Below are positions 1-6,962 of a stretch of DNA of 35,957 bases, one piece after another. The position numbers were made by a program, and so were the translations under genes. The notes beneath the pieces were generated by a model, which did no database searches, had not been told where the DNA came from, and saw only the letters and a program-made list of their open reading frames with translations. The stretch's first letter is position 1. Each line of letters starts with the position of its first letter. The stretch comes from Pseudonocardia kujensis (GTDB lineage: Bacteria; Actinomycetota; Actinomycetes; Mycobacteriales; Pseudonocardiaceae), in the NCBI RefSeq assembly GCF_021283305.1, contig NZ_JAJSOK010000076.1, forward strand, positions 1-35,957, written 5' to 3'.

Positions 1-505
1 CTACGGCATGCCGGTCGGCGTGGGCTCGTACGTCCAGTCCGACCGCCGGCTGGATGCCAAGCTGGCCGCGGCGCTCATGGGCATCCAGGCGATGAAGGGC
101 GTGGAGATCGGCGACGGTTTCCGCACCGCGCACCGCCGGGGCTCCGCCGCACACGACGAGATGATCCCGGGCGACCCGGTGAAGCGGCTGTCGAACCGCG
201 CGGGCGGCATCGAGGGCGGCATGACCAACGGTGAGCCGGTGCGGGTGCGCGTGGCCATGAAGCCGATCTCGACGGTGCCCCGGGCGCTGCGGACGATCGA
301 CACCGCGACCGGTGAGGAGGCCACGGCCATCCACCAACGGTCCGACGCCTGCGCCGTCCCGCGTGCCGGGGTGGTCGCCGAGTCGATGGTGGCGCTGGTG
401 CTGGCCGAGGCGGCGCTGGAGAAGTTCGGTGGGGACTCGCTCGCCGAGACCCGGCGCAACGCGGCGGCCTACCGGGAGGACGTCGCGCGCCGCTTCGCGC
501 ACTGA
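1..505 (+). CDS. aroC: Chorismate synthase, C-terminal part (cut by window start)
   Basis: Chorismate synthase converts 5-enolpyruvylshikimate-3-phosphate to chorismate, the last step of the shikimate pathway, in the cytoplasm using reduced FMN. The visible 168 codons (reading from base 2) carry the family's C-terminal half, including GIQAMKGVEIGDGF, the SNRAGGIEGGMTNGEP stretch and the late RSDACAVPRAGVVAE segment. The N-terminal half lies outside the window. It heads the aroC-aroK-aroB-aroQ order usual in actinobacteria, so identification is secure. The stop codon is followed at once by a short inverted-repeat cluster (504-561). Confidence 0.96.
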   Translation, partial: YGMPVGVGSYVQSDRRLDAKLAAALMGIQAMKGVEIGDGFRTAHRRGSAAHDEMIPGDPVKRLSNRAGGIEGGMTNGEPVRVRVAMKPISTVPRALRTIDTATGEEATAIHQRSDACAVPRAGVVAESMVALVLAEAALEKFGGDSLAETRRNAAAYREDVARRFAH

Positions 506-561
506 GATCGGGCTCTGAGATCGGGCGGTGATCTCGGGCACTGAGATCGGGCAGTGATCTC
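504..561. repeat. Cluster of GAGATCGGGC repeats forming two hairpins
   Basis: GAGATC occurs at 504-509, 517-522 and 543-548. The second and third copies are each answered by GATCTC (530-535 and 556-561), giving two consecutive 19-bp hairpins with 6-bp arms and loops GGGCGGT and GGGCAGT, 26 bp apart. The cluster begins inside the aroC stop codon. It could be a terminator without a U-tract or a small local duplication. Nothing coding is apparent from here to the aroK start. Confidence 0.6.
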
Positions 562-648
562 GCATACCGACGTGGTGCGGCGGCGGCACCCGGGGGCCGT
601 TGGTCCGGGGTCGCCGCGGGCGTCGGGCAACGCCGGGCGAACGGCGGA

Positions 649-654
649 TACGAT
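649..654 (+). promoter_or_regulatory. Putative -10 box for leaderless aroK
   Basis: TACGAT fits the TANNNT actinobacterial -10 pattern and ends 7 nt before the GTG start of aroK. No Shine-Dalgarno is visible, so transcription starting at the GTG is likely. The -35 region is not convincing. This is inferred from spacing alone. Confidence 0.45.
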
Positions 655-661
655 CGCGCCC

Positions 662-1291
662 GTGAGCGACGCGACGAGGCCGGTGCTGGTGCTGGTGGGT
701 CCCCCCGGGGCGGGCAAGAGCACGGTCGGGCGGGTCCTCGGGCGTCGGCTGTCGGTGCCGTTCACGGACGTCGACACCGAGATCGAGGCGCGCGTCGGCA
801 CCACCGTCGCGGAGATGTTCACCGCGCAGGGCGAGGAGGCCTTCCGCGCGGTGGAGCGCGAGGTCGTGGCCGAGCTGCTGGGCACGGAGTGCGGCGTGCT
901 CGCCCTCGGCGGCGGGTCCGTGCTGGCCGAGTCCACCCGCGCGCTCCTGGCCGCGCACCGCGTCGTCTACCTCAAGGTCGGACTGGCCGACGGCATCCGC
1001 CGCACCGGCATGTCCACCGCGCGCCCGTTGCTCGCCGGCGTGAACCCGCGGGCCACCTTCCGTGCCCTGCTCGAGGCCCGCGCGCCGCTGTACGAGTCCG
1101 TCGCCACCGTGCAGGTCGACACCGTCAAGCGCAGCGCGAACCAGGTCGCCGCCGCGGTGCTCGCGGCGCTCGGCCTCGACACCGACGCGGCCCCCGCCCC
1201 GGACTCCCGCCCCGGCGACCCGGACGACGAGGTCACCCCCTCCGACGACGCCGCGCTGCCCGACCCCGTCTTCGGCCGCCCCGGCTCCTGA
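662..1291 (+). CDS. aroK: Shikimate kinase
   Basis: Phosphorylates shikimate at the 3-hydroxyl with ATP, step five of the shikimate pathway. The 209-residue product has a P-loop GPPGAGKST (residues 13-21), the substrate-side DVDTEIE segment, the GGGSVL shikimate-binding loop and the RPLL lid arginine region. The family is usually about 170 residues; the extra is an acidic, proline-rich C-terminal tail of roughly 35 residues that looks disordered. The GTG start is chosen because the P-loop begins close behind it and a TANNNT box sits 7 nt upstream. aroB follows after 79 nt with its own -10-like box. Confidence 0.95.
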   Translation: MSDATRPVLVLVGPPGAGKSTVGRVLGRRLSVPFTDVDTEIEARVGTTVAEMFTAQGEEAFRAVEREVVAELLGTECGVLALGGGSVLAESTRALLAAHRVVYLKVGLADGIRRTGMSTARPLLAGVNPRATFRALLEARAPLYESVATVQVDTVKRSANQVAAAVLAALGLDTDAAPAPDSRPGDPDDEVTPSDDAALPDPVFGRPGS

Positions 1292-1358
1292 ACCGCCTCG
1301 ACCGCCGGACGAGGGAGCGCGGCCGCCGACGCCCCGCAGCAGGGCCGACCGCGGCCGT

Positions 1359-1364
1359 TAGGGT
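1359..1364 (+). promoter_or_regulatory. Putative -10 box for leaderless aroB
   Basis: TAGGGT is followed by 6 nt and then the aroB ATG, with no Shine-Dalgarno between. This is the same signature as upstream of aroK, pepQ and the glycosyltransferase at 10379. The -35 is not obvious. Confidence 0.45.
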
Positions 1365-1370
1365 CGTCGC

Positions 1371-2507
1371 ATGACCCAGCCCGGCCCCTCGGAGACGAGC
1401 CCGACCGCGAACGCGCCCGCCGCATCGGGCGCCGAGACCACGATCCGCGTCGCCGCGGAGCGGCCCTACGACGTGATCGTCGGCCGCGGGGTGCGGGCCG
1501 GGCTGCCCGGCGTCGTCGCGGAGCTGGGGTCGCGGACCGCGCTGCTGGTGCACCAGCCCGCGCTGGCCGAGGCGGCGGAGTCGGTGCGCCAGGAGCTGGA
1601 GACGGCCGGGATCGACGCCCACCGCGTGGAGGTGCCCGACGCCGAGGAGGGCAAGTCCCTCGCGGTCGCCGGCTTCTGCTGGGAGGTCTGCGGGCAGATC
1701 GGGCTGACGCGGCAGGACGTCGTGATCGGGTTCGGTGGGGGAGCGGCGACCGACCTGGCCGGCTTCGTGGCCGCGACCTGGATGCGCGGGGTGAAGGTCG
1801 TCCACGTGCCGACCACCCTGCTCGCCATGGTCGACGCGGCGGTCGGTGGCAAGACCGGCATCAACACCGCCGCCGGGAAGAACCTGGTCGGGGCGTTCTA
1901 CGAGCCGTCCGCGGTGCTCGTGGACCTGGCGACCCTGGAGACCCTGCCCGAGCCGGAGCTCGTCGCCGGCATGGCCGAGGTGATCAAGGCGGGCTTCATC
2001 GCGGACCCGGTGATCCTCGACCTCGTCGAGCGGGACCCGAAGGCCGCGCTCGACCCGGCCGGCGAGGTCCTGCCCGAGCTGGTGCGCCGGTCGATCCAGG
2101 TCAAGGCGGACGTCGTGGGCGCGGACCTGCGCGAGTCCCACCTCCGCGAGATCCTCAACTACGGCCACACCCTGGGCCACGCCATCGAGCGCCGCGAGGA
2201 CTACACCTGGCGGCACGGCGCGGCGGTCAGCGTCGGGCTCGTGTTCGCCGCGGAGCTCGCGAGGGCCGCCGGCCGCCTCGACGACGCGACCGTCGCCCGG
2301 CACCGCGCGATCCTCACGTCGATCGGCCTGCCCACGACGTACGCCAAGGGCGTGCTGCCCGAGCTGGTCGAGACCATGAAGGGCGACAAGAAGTCGCGCG
2401 CCGGGATGCTGCGGTTCGTGGTGCTCGACGGCCTGGCGAAGCCCGGCCGGCTCGAGGGCCCCGCCCCGGAGCTGCTCGAGCAGGCCTATGCCACGGTGAG
2501 CGCATGA
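1371..2507 (+). CDS. aroB: 3-dehydroquinate synthase
   Basis: Converts DAHP to 3-dehydroquinate using NAD and a divalent metal, the second shikimate step. The 378-residue protein shows the NAD-binding GFGGGAATDLAGFVAATWMRG region, VPTTLLAMVDAAVGGKTGIN, the metal-ligand glutamate in AEVIKAGFIAD, and the histidine ligands in NYGHTLGHAIE and WRHGAAVSVG. The first ~25 residues are low-complexity and precede the domain. The ATG lies 6 nt after a -10-like TAGGGT, consistent with leaderless translation. The 3' end overlaps the aroQ start by 4 bp (ATGA), so the two are probably translationally coupled. Confidence 0.97.
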   Translation: MTQPGPSETSPTANAPAASGAETTIRVAAERPYDVIVGRGVRAGLPGVVAELGSRTALLVHQPALAEAAESVRQELETAGIDAHRVEVPDAEEGKSLAVAGFCWEVCGQIGLTRQDVVIGFGGGAATDLAGFVAATWMRGVKVVHVPTTLLAMVDAAVGGKTGINTAAGKNLVGAFYEPSAVLVDLATLETLPEPELVAGMAEVIKAGFIADPVILDLVERDPKAALDPAGEVLPELVRRSIQVKADVVGADLRESHLREILNYGHTLGHAIERREDYTWRHGAAVSVGLVFAAELARAAGRLDDATVARHRAILTSIGLPTTYAKGVLPELVETMKGDKKSRAGMLRFVVLDGLAKPGRLEGPAPELLEQAYATVSA

Positions 2508-2941
2508 GCGACACGACCCGCGTCCTGGTCCTGAACGGCCCGAACCTCAACCGGCTCGGCCTGCGCGAGCCCGGCATCTACGGCCACACGACCTACGCCG
2601 ACCTCGTCGCGCTCTGCGAGAAGACCGGCACCGAGCTGGGCCTGGAGGTCGAGGTCCGGCAGACCAACACCGAGGGCGAGCTGATCGGCTGGCTGCACGA
2701 GGCCGCCGACGACGGCACCCCGGTCGTCCTCAACCCCGCCGCGTGGACGCACACCAGCGTGGCCGTGCGCGACGCCTGCGCGATGCTCACCGGCGGCCTC
2801 GTCGAGGTGCACATCAGCAACGTGCACCAGCGCGAGGAGTTCCGGCACCACAGCTACGTCAGCCCCGTCGCCACCGGCACGATCGTCGGCCTCGGCGTGC
2901 AGGGCTACGTGCTGGCGCTTCGGTACCTGGCGAGCCGGTAG
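2504..2941 (+). CDS. aroQ: 3-dehydroquinate dehydratase, type II
   Basis: Dehydrates 3-dehydroquinate to 3-dehydroshikimate. The 145-residue length and motifs are those of the small dodecameric type II enzyme: LNGPNLNRLGLREPGIYG at the N-terminus with the catalytic Tyr, RQTNTEGELI, NPAAWTHTSVA, and EVHISNVHQREEFRHHS with the catalytic His. The start overlaps the aroB stop. The gene meets the minus-strand hydrolase head-on with only 6 nt between their ends, inside a shared hairpin (2932-2949). Confidence 0.97.
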   Translation: MSDTTRVLVLNGPNLNRLGLREPGIYGHTTYADLVALCEKTGTELGLEVEVRQTNTEGELIGWLHEAADDGTPVVLNPAAWTHTSVAVRDACAMLTGGLVEVHISNVHQREEFRHHSYVSPVATGTIVGLGVQGYVLALRYLASR

Positions 2942-2949
2942 GCCGGCTC
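2932..2949. terminator. Candidate bidirectional terminator hairpin
   Basis: GAGCCGG (2932-2938) and CCGGCTC (2943-2949) form a perfect 7-bp stem with loop TAGG. The stem contains the aroQ stop codon and most of the opposing hydrolase stop, so it could terminate both convergent genes. There is no U-tract, which is common in high-GC actinobacteria. Confidence 0.4.
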
Positions 2950-3658
2950 AGCCGAACGCCAGCACGAACTCCTCGGCCGACCGCGGCCGGAACACGACGT
3001 TGGCGCGGCGGACATCGAGCAGTGCGGCGTGCGGCTCCTCCGAGTACCGGTGCCCCGGGTAGACGACGGGGTTGCCCGCGAGGGACCCGAGCCGCTGCAG
3101 GCTCCGGTACATCGCCTCGACGTCGCCGCCGGGGAAGTCCGTGCGGCCGCAGCCCTGCAGGAACAGGGTGTCGCCGGCCACCAGCCGCCCGTCGACCAGG
3201 AAGCACTGGCTGCCGGGCGTGTGGCCCGGCGTGTGCAGCATCCGGATGGGGATGTCGCCGACCTGCACCACGTCGTCGTTCTCGTGCAGTGTCAGGTCGG
3301 TGGCGGAGAGCCCGGTGACCTTGGTGACCCACTCGGCCTCGGCCTTCTGCACGTGCACCGGCACCGGGGTGCGGGCCAGCAGCCCGGCGAGCCCCTCGAG
3401 GTCGAAGCCCATCATCGTGCCGCCGACGTGGTCGGGGTGGTGGTGCGTGGCGAGCACGCCGCCGAGCCGCATGCCGTCGGCCTCGAGAACGTCGAGCAGG
3501 TCGTCGGGGGCGTAGGCGGGGTCGACGACGACGGCCTCGCGGGACTCCTCGTCCCCGATCAGGTAGGCGAAGTTGACCATCTGGGTGGCGACCCGGTCGC
3601 CGACCGCGAAGTCCCGTCCGGACAGCAGCTGCCTGAAGTACAGCCCCGACCCTGTCAT
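2948..3658 (-). CDS. Metallo-beta-lactamase-fold hydrolase (glyoxalase II / persulfide dioxygenase-like)
   Basis: A 236-residue MBL-fold protein with the metal-binding motif HHHPDH (residues 72-77), a second-site HTPGHTPGS (ligand His146), Asp163 in AGDTLF, and a late PGH in VVYPGHRYSEEP. All ligands needed for a dinuclear or mononuclear metal site are present. The GCGRTDFPGGD segment resembles hydroxyacylglutathione hydrolase and persulfide dioxygenase relatives, but the true substrate (thioester, persulfide or other) cannot be told from sequence. It sits on the minus strand inside the otherwise plus-strand aro-efp-nusB block. Its ATG is 6 nt after a minus-strand TAGGCT, suggesting a leaderless mRNA divergent from pepQ. 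Confidence 0.85.
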   Translation of the reverse strand: MTGSGLYFRQLLSGRDFAVGDRVATQMVNFAYLIGDEESREAVVVDPAYAPDDLLDVLEADGMRLGGVLATHHHPDHVGGTMMGFDLEGLAGLLARTPVPVHVQKAEAEWVTKVTGLSATDLTLHENDDVVQVGDIPIRMLHTPGHTPGSQCFLVDGRLVAGDTLFLQGCGRTDFPGGDVEAMYRSLQRLGSLAGNPVVYPGHRYSEEPHAALLDVRRANVVFRPRSAEEFVLAFG

Positions 3659-3664
3659 GCACCC

Positions 3665-3674
3665 AGCCTAGGCT
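3665..3674. promoter_or_regulatory. Palindromic AGCCTAGGCT: putative shared bidirectional -10 element
   Basis: AGCCTAGGCT is a perfect 10-bp palindrome. Plus-strand TAGGCT (3669-3674) ends 7 nt before the pepQ ATG. Minus-strand TAGGCT (3670-3665) ends 6 nt before the hydrolase ATG. Each matches TANNNT at the spacing expected for a leaderless transcript, and only 23 bp separate the two start codons. Neither -35 region is strong. Confidence 0.5.
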
Positions 3675-3681
3675 GAGGACC

Positions 3682-4800
3682 ATGACCGGTGGCGCCCCGA
3701 CCAGCACCCGAGCCGAAGCCGTGCGGCGCGAGGCCCTGCGCGAGCGGATGCGCGCGGCGGGGCTCGACGGGCTGTTGGTGACCGACCTCGTGAACGTCCG
3801 CTACCTGACCGGGTTCACCGGCTCCAACGGTGCCCTGCTGCTCGCCGCGACGGACGACGCGGCCAGCCGGTTCGGCACGGACGGCCGGTACATCACGCAG
3901 GCCGCGGCCCAGGTGCCGGACGTGCCGCCGGTGATCGAGCGGGCCACGGCGCTGGCCCTGGCCGCGCGGGCGTCGGCGCTCGGGATCCGGCGGCTGGGCT
4001 TCGAGTCCGACGCCGTGACCGTCGACGCCCACGCCGCCCTGGCCGCAGCGGCCGAGGGCGCGACGCTCGAGCGGGCGCCCGGGGTGGTCGCGCAGCTGCG
4101 GATGATCAAGGACGACACCGAGATCGAGGCGATCCGGCGGGCCTGCGCCCTCGCCGACACGGCGTTGACCGACCTGCTCGACGCGGGGGGCGTCCGGGCC
4201 GGCCGGACCGAGCGGGAGATCGCCCTGGACCTGGAGTTCCGGATGCGCGCGCTCGGGGCGGACGGGCCGTCGTTCGACTCGATCGTCGCCGCAGGCCCGA
4301 ACTCCGCCGTCCCGCACCACAGCCCGACCGGCGCCGCGCTGCGCCCCGGCGACCTCCTCAAGCTCGACTTCGGCGCGCTGGTCGGCGGCTACCACTCGGA
4401 CATGACCCGCACGCTGGTGCTCGGCCGGGCCGCGGACTGGCAGCGCGAGCTGTACGACCTGGTGCGGGGGGCGCAGGCCGCCGGGTGCGGGGCCGTGGAG
4501 GCCGGGGTGCCCGCCGCCGACGTCGATGCCGCCTCCCGCGAGCCGATCACCGCGGCCGGGCTGGGCGCGGAGTTCCTGCACGGGTTGGGCCACGGCGTCG
4601 GGCTGCAGATCCACGAGGCCCCGGCGCTGTCGGCCGCGTCGAAGGACGTGCTGGAGGCAGGCATGGCCGTGACCGTCGAGCCCGGGGTCTACCTGGCCGG
4701 CCGGGGTGGCGTGCGGATCGAGGACACGCTGGTCGTGGCCGGCGCGGGGCCCGCCGAGACCCTGACCGGGTTCACCAAGGAGCTCGTCGAGGTGGCCTGA
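3682..4800 (+). CDS. pepQ: Xaa-Pro aminopeptidase/dipeptidase, M24 family
   Basis: A cytoplasmic metallopeptidase predicted to cleave X-Pro bonds. The 372-residue protein has the creatinase N-terminal domain (about 1-135) and the pita-bread catalytic domain. All five metal ligands are visible: Asp229 and Asp240 in LDFGALVGGYHSDMTR, His304 in GLGHGVGL, Glu333 in VEPGVY and Glu347 in RIEDT. The position upstream of efp is standard in actinobacteria. The start ATG is 7 nt after a -10-like box and lacks a Shine-Dalgarno, so it is probably leaderless. The exact peptide preference is not readable from sequence. Confidence 0.93.
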   Translation: MTGGAPTSTRAEAVRREALRERMRAAGLDGLLVTDLVNVRYLTGFTGSNGALLLAATDDAASRFGTDGRYITQAAAQVPDVPPVIERATALALAARASALGIRRLGFESDAVTVDAHAALAAAAEGATLERAPGVVAQLRMIKDDTEIEAIRRACALADTALTDLLDAGGVRAGRTEREIALDLEFRMRALGADGPSFDSIVAAGPNSAVPHHSPTGAALRPGDLLKLDFGALVGGYHSDMTRTLVLGRAADWQRELYDLVRGAQAAGCGAVEAGVPAADVDAASREPITAAGLGAEFLHGLGHGVGLQIHEAPALSAASKDVLEAGMAVTVEPGVYLAGRGGVRIEDTLVVAGAGPAETLTGFTKELVEVA

Positions 4801-5008
4801 CCCGGGGCGTCGCCCGTGCGCGGGCGCGCGACGGTATCCTCGACGGCGGTTCGGTGGGGCCTGCCCGGGCGGGAGTCCGGGCGCCGCCGCCGAGAGCGAC
4901 ATCCGCCGCGTGCGGTCGTACCGGTTCGTCACCCGTCGTCACGGTCGGCACACGCGCGCCCTTCCGTACGACCCTGTACGACCGCGACGAACCAGGAGAG
5001 ACCCGCAC

Positions 5009-5572
5009 GTGGCCACCACGAACGACCTGAAGAACGGCTTGGTGCTCAACCTGGAGGGCCAGCTGTGGTCGGTCCAGGCGTTCCAGCACGTCAAGCCCGG
5101 CAAGGGCGGCGCCTTCGTGCGCACCACGCTGAAGAACGTGATGACCGGCAAGGTCGTCGACAAGACCTTCAACGCCGGCACCAAGGTCGACACCGCGACC
5201 GTCGACCGCCGCGACATGACCTACCTGTACCGCGACGGCGCGGACTTCGTCTTCATGGACGGCGACACCTACGACCAGCTCCCCATCCCGGAGAACGTGG
5301 TCGGCGACGCCGCGAACTACCTGCTGGAGAACCAGGTCGCGCAGGTCAGCTTCCACGAGGACAGCCCGCTGTTCATCGAGCTGCCCACCTCGGTCGAGCT
5401 GGTCATCAGCCACACCGACCCGGGCCTGCAGGGCGACCGCTCCACCGGCGGCACCAAGCCCGCCACCCTGGAGACGGGCGCGGAGATCCAGGTCCCGCTG
5501 TTCCTCGAGACCGGCACCAAGGTGAAGGTCGACACCCGCGACGGCCGGTACCTCGGCCGCGTCAGCAGCTGA
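5009..5572 (+). CDS. efp: Translation elongation factor P
   Basis: EF-P binds between the P and E sites of the ribosome and relieves stalling at polyproline stretches. The 187-residue product has the three-beta-barrel layout. The loop that reaches the P-site tRNA is HVKPGKGGAF, with its tip lysine at residue 32. The C-terminal signature region DPGLQGDRSTGGTKPATLETG is complete. The GTG start is preceded by AGGAGAG at a usable distance. About 200 bp separate it from pepQ; no gene is seen there, and a long leader is possible (TATCCT near 4835 could be a -10). nusB starts 1 nt after the stop. Confidence 0.97.
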   Translation: MATTNDLKNGLVLNLEGQLWSVQAFQHVKPGKGGAFVRTTLKNVMTGKVVDKTFNAGTKVDTATVDRRDMTYLYRDGADFVFMDGDTYDQLPIPENVVGDAANYLLENQVAQVSFHEDSPLFIELPTSVELVISHTDPGLQGDRSTGGTKPATLETGAEIQVPLFLETGTKVKVDTRDGRYLGRVSS

Positions 5573-5573
5573 C

Positions 5574-5993
5574 GTGCGGGCCAGGACCAAGGCCCGCAAG
5601 CGCGCCCTCGACATCCTCTTCGAGTCCGAGGCGCGCGGCGCCGACCCGCTCGCGGTGCTGACCCAGCGCCGCGAGACGGACGACGCGCCGCCCGTCTCGG
5701 ACTACGCCGCGCTGCTGGTGCGCGGCGTGGTGGAGAACCGCGAGCGCATCGACCAGCTCCTCGCCGAGCACGCCGAGGGCTGGACGGTCGCGCGGATGCC
5801 CGCCGTCGACCGCACGCTGCTGCGGATCGGCGTCTACGAGCTGCTCTGGGTGGACGAGATCGACGACCCGGTGGCGATCACCGAGGCCGTCGAGCTCGCC
5901 CGGACCCTGTCGACGGACGACTCGCCGCGCTTCCTCAACGGCGTCCTCGGACGCATCGCGGACATCGCCGAGCACCTCCGCGCCACGCTGTAG
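5574..5993 (+). CDS. nusB: Transcription antitermination factor NusB
   Basis: NusB binds boxA RNA with NusE and supports rRNA antitermination. The 139-residue all-helical protein contains RKRALDILFESEARG at the N-terminus, the central VDRTLLRIGVYELLW and the DEIDDPVAITEAVELA segment, then the family-typical RFLNGVLGRIA. The GTG start lies 1 nt after efp, so the two are co-transcribed. Only 1 nt after the stop begins a 24-bp perfect palindrome that may act as terminator. Confidence 0.95.
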   Translation: MRARTKARKRALDILFESEARGADPLAVLTQRRETDDAPPVSDYAALLVRGVVENRERIDQLLAEHAEGWTVARMPAVDRTLLRIGVYELLWVDEIDDPVAITEAVELARTLSTDDSPRFLNGVLGRIADIAEHLRATL

Positions 5994-5994
5994 G

Positions 5995-6059
5995 TCGCAT
6001 TATGGCTCCATAATGCGATTTCGGGCGCGTCCAGGTCGCAGTAGGGAACCATGATGCGA
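5995..6059. repeat. Palindrome array I: two 24-bp units at 41-bp period
   Basis: Unit 1 (5995-6018) has perfect 11-bp arms, TCGCATTATGG and CCATAATGCGA, around CT. Unit 2 (6036-6059) is a decayed copy, left TCGCAGTAGGG and right CCATGATGCGA around AA, exactly 41 bp on. Each is followed by TTTCGGGCG. It fills the gap between the convergent nusB and SDR genes. A looser partial copy may follow near 6072. It belongs to the same family as 6856-6961 and 11515-11664. Confidence 0.8.
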
Positions 6060-6097
6060 TTTCGGGCGGGCGGCTCCGGAATGCGTTTCGCCCGAGA

Positions 6098-6847
6098 TCA
6101 GCCGAAGCGGCGCGAGGCCCGGGCGAACAGGGCCGGGGCGGCCCCGTGCACCTTCGCGCCCAGGGCCAGCCACCGGGGCACGACGACCTCGACGGACCCC
6201 CGCCGGACCCCGCGGACGATCTCCTCGGCGACCCGGTCGGCAGGGATCGGCCGCGGGAACCGGCGGTCGTACTCCCGGCCGCGCCGGCCGAAGTAGGGCG
6301 TGTCCACCGCGCCGGGCAGCACCGTGGTCACACCGATCTCGGGTGCCTCGATCCGCACGGCGTCGGCGAAACCCCGCAGGCCCGCCTTCGTGGCGGAGTA
6401 CACGGCCTCGCCGGCCACCCCGAGGGCGGCGATCGAGGCCACGAACACGAGGTGCCCGCGCTCGGCGCGCAGGCCGGGCAGCAGGGCGCGGGTGAGCTGG
6501 ACCGGCGCCCGCAGGTTCAGGTCGATCAGCTCGTCGACCCGGGCGGGGGAGAGCTCCTCCAGCGGCCCGGCCGCCCCGACCCCCGCACAGTGGACGACGA
6601 GTGCGGGCCGGGCGGGCAGCGCGTCGAGCAGGGCGTCCACCCCGTCGGCCGGGTCGGCGGTGAGGTCGGCGGTGAGGTCGGCGACCACCGCCTTCGCCCC
6701 GGTCCGCTCGGCGACCTGCTGCAGCCGCTCCGGGTCCCGGCCGGTGAGCACGAGGCGCGCGCCGTCGCCCGCGAGGCGCTGCGCGACGGCGGTGCCGATC
6801 CCCGAGGACGCCCCCGTCACCAGCGCGGTGCGGCCCGAGACCTTCAC
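6098..6847 (-). CDS. Short-chain dehydrogenase/reductase (classical SDR)
   Basis: An NAD(P)-dependent oxidoreductase of unknown substrate. The 249-residue protein has the Rossmann dinucleotide motif TGASSGIG (11-18), HCAGVG at strand 4, the active-site Ser138 and the YxxxK pair Tyr150/Lys154. A conserved PGAVDTPYF follows the active site. A small in-frame duplication, ADLTADLTADPADG, lies near residues 57-70. The GTG start is chosen because GGAGG sits about 6 nt upstream. That upstream sequence overlaps palindrome array II. The protein resembles short oxidoreductases acting on acyl or keto groups, which would fit the neighbouring lipid-type genes, but this is inference. Confidence 0.88.
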   Translation of the reverse strand: MKVSGRTALVTGASSGIGTAVAQRLAGDGARLVLTGRDPERLQQVAERTGAKAVVADLTADLTADPADGVDALLDALPARPALVVHCAGVGAAGPLEELSPARVDELIDLNLRAPVQLTRALLPGLRAERGHLVFVASIAALGVAGEAVYSATKAGLRGFADAVRIEAPEIGVTTVLPGAVDTPYFGRRGREYDRRFPRPIPADRVAEEIVRGVRRGSVEVVVPRWLALGAKVHGAAPALFARASRRFG

Positions 6848-6855
6848 GACGCCCT

Positions 6856-6961
6856 CCGCATCATGGATCCACAACTCGCAGAGACCGGCCGCGAATCCGC
6901 ATTATGGTTCCATAACGCGGAAAGGAGGCGTGTAATTCGACGGTAGGGTTCCATGCTGCGG
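6856..6961. repeat. Palindrome array II: three 24-bp units at 41-bp period
   Basis: Units start at 6856, 6897 and 6938, exactly 41 bp apart. The best (6897-6920) has arms CCGCATTATGG and CCATAACGCGG around TT. The first (CCGCATCATGG / CCACAACTCGC) and third (CGACGGTAGGG / CCATGCTGCGG) are diverged. The array occupies the gap between the DMT-protein stop and the SDR start, and the first unit ends 9 bp upstream of the SDR start codon, so it could influence SDR expression. Confidence 0.8.
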
Positions 6962-6962
6962 C

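Noticed and set aside
4801..5008. A riboswitch or structured leader before efp
   Set aside because: GC-rich with a repeated GTACGACC but no recognisable riboswitch core.
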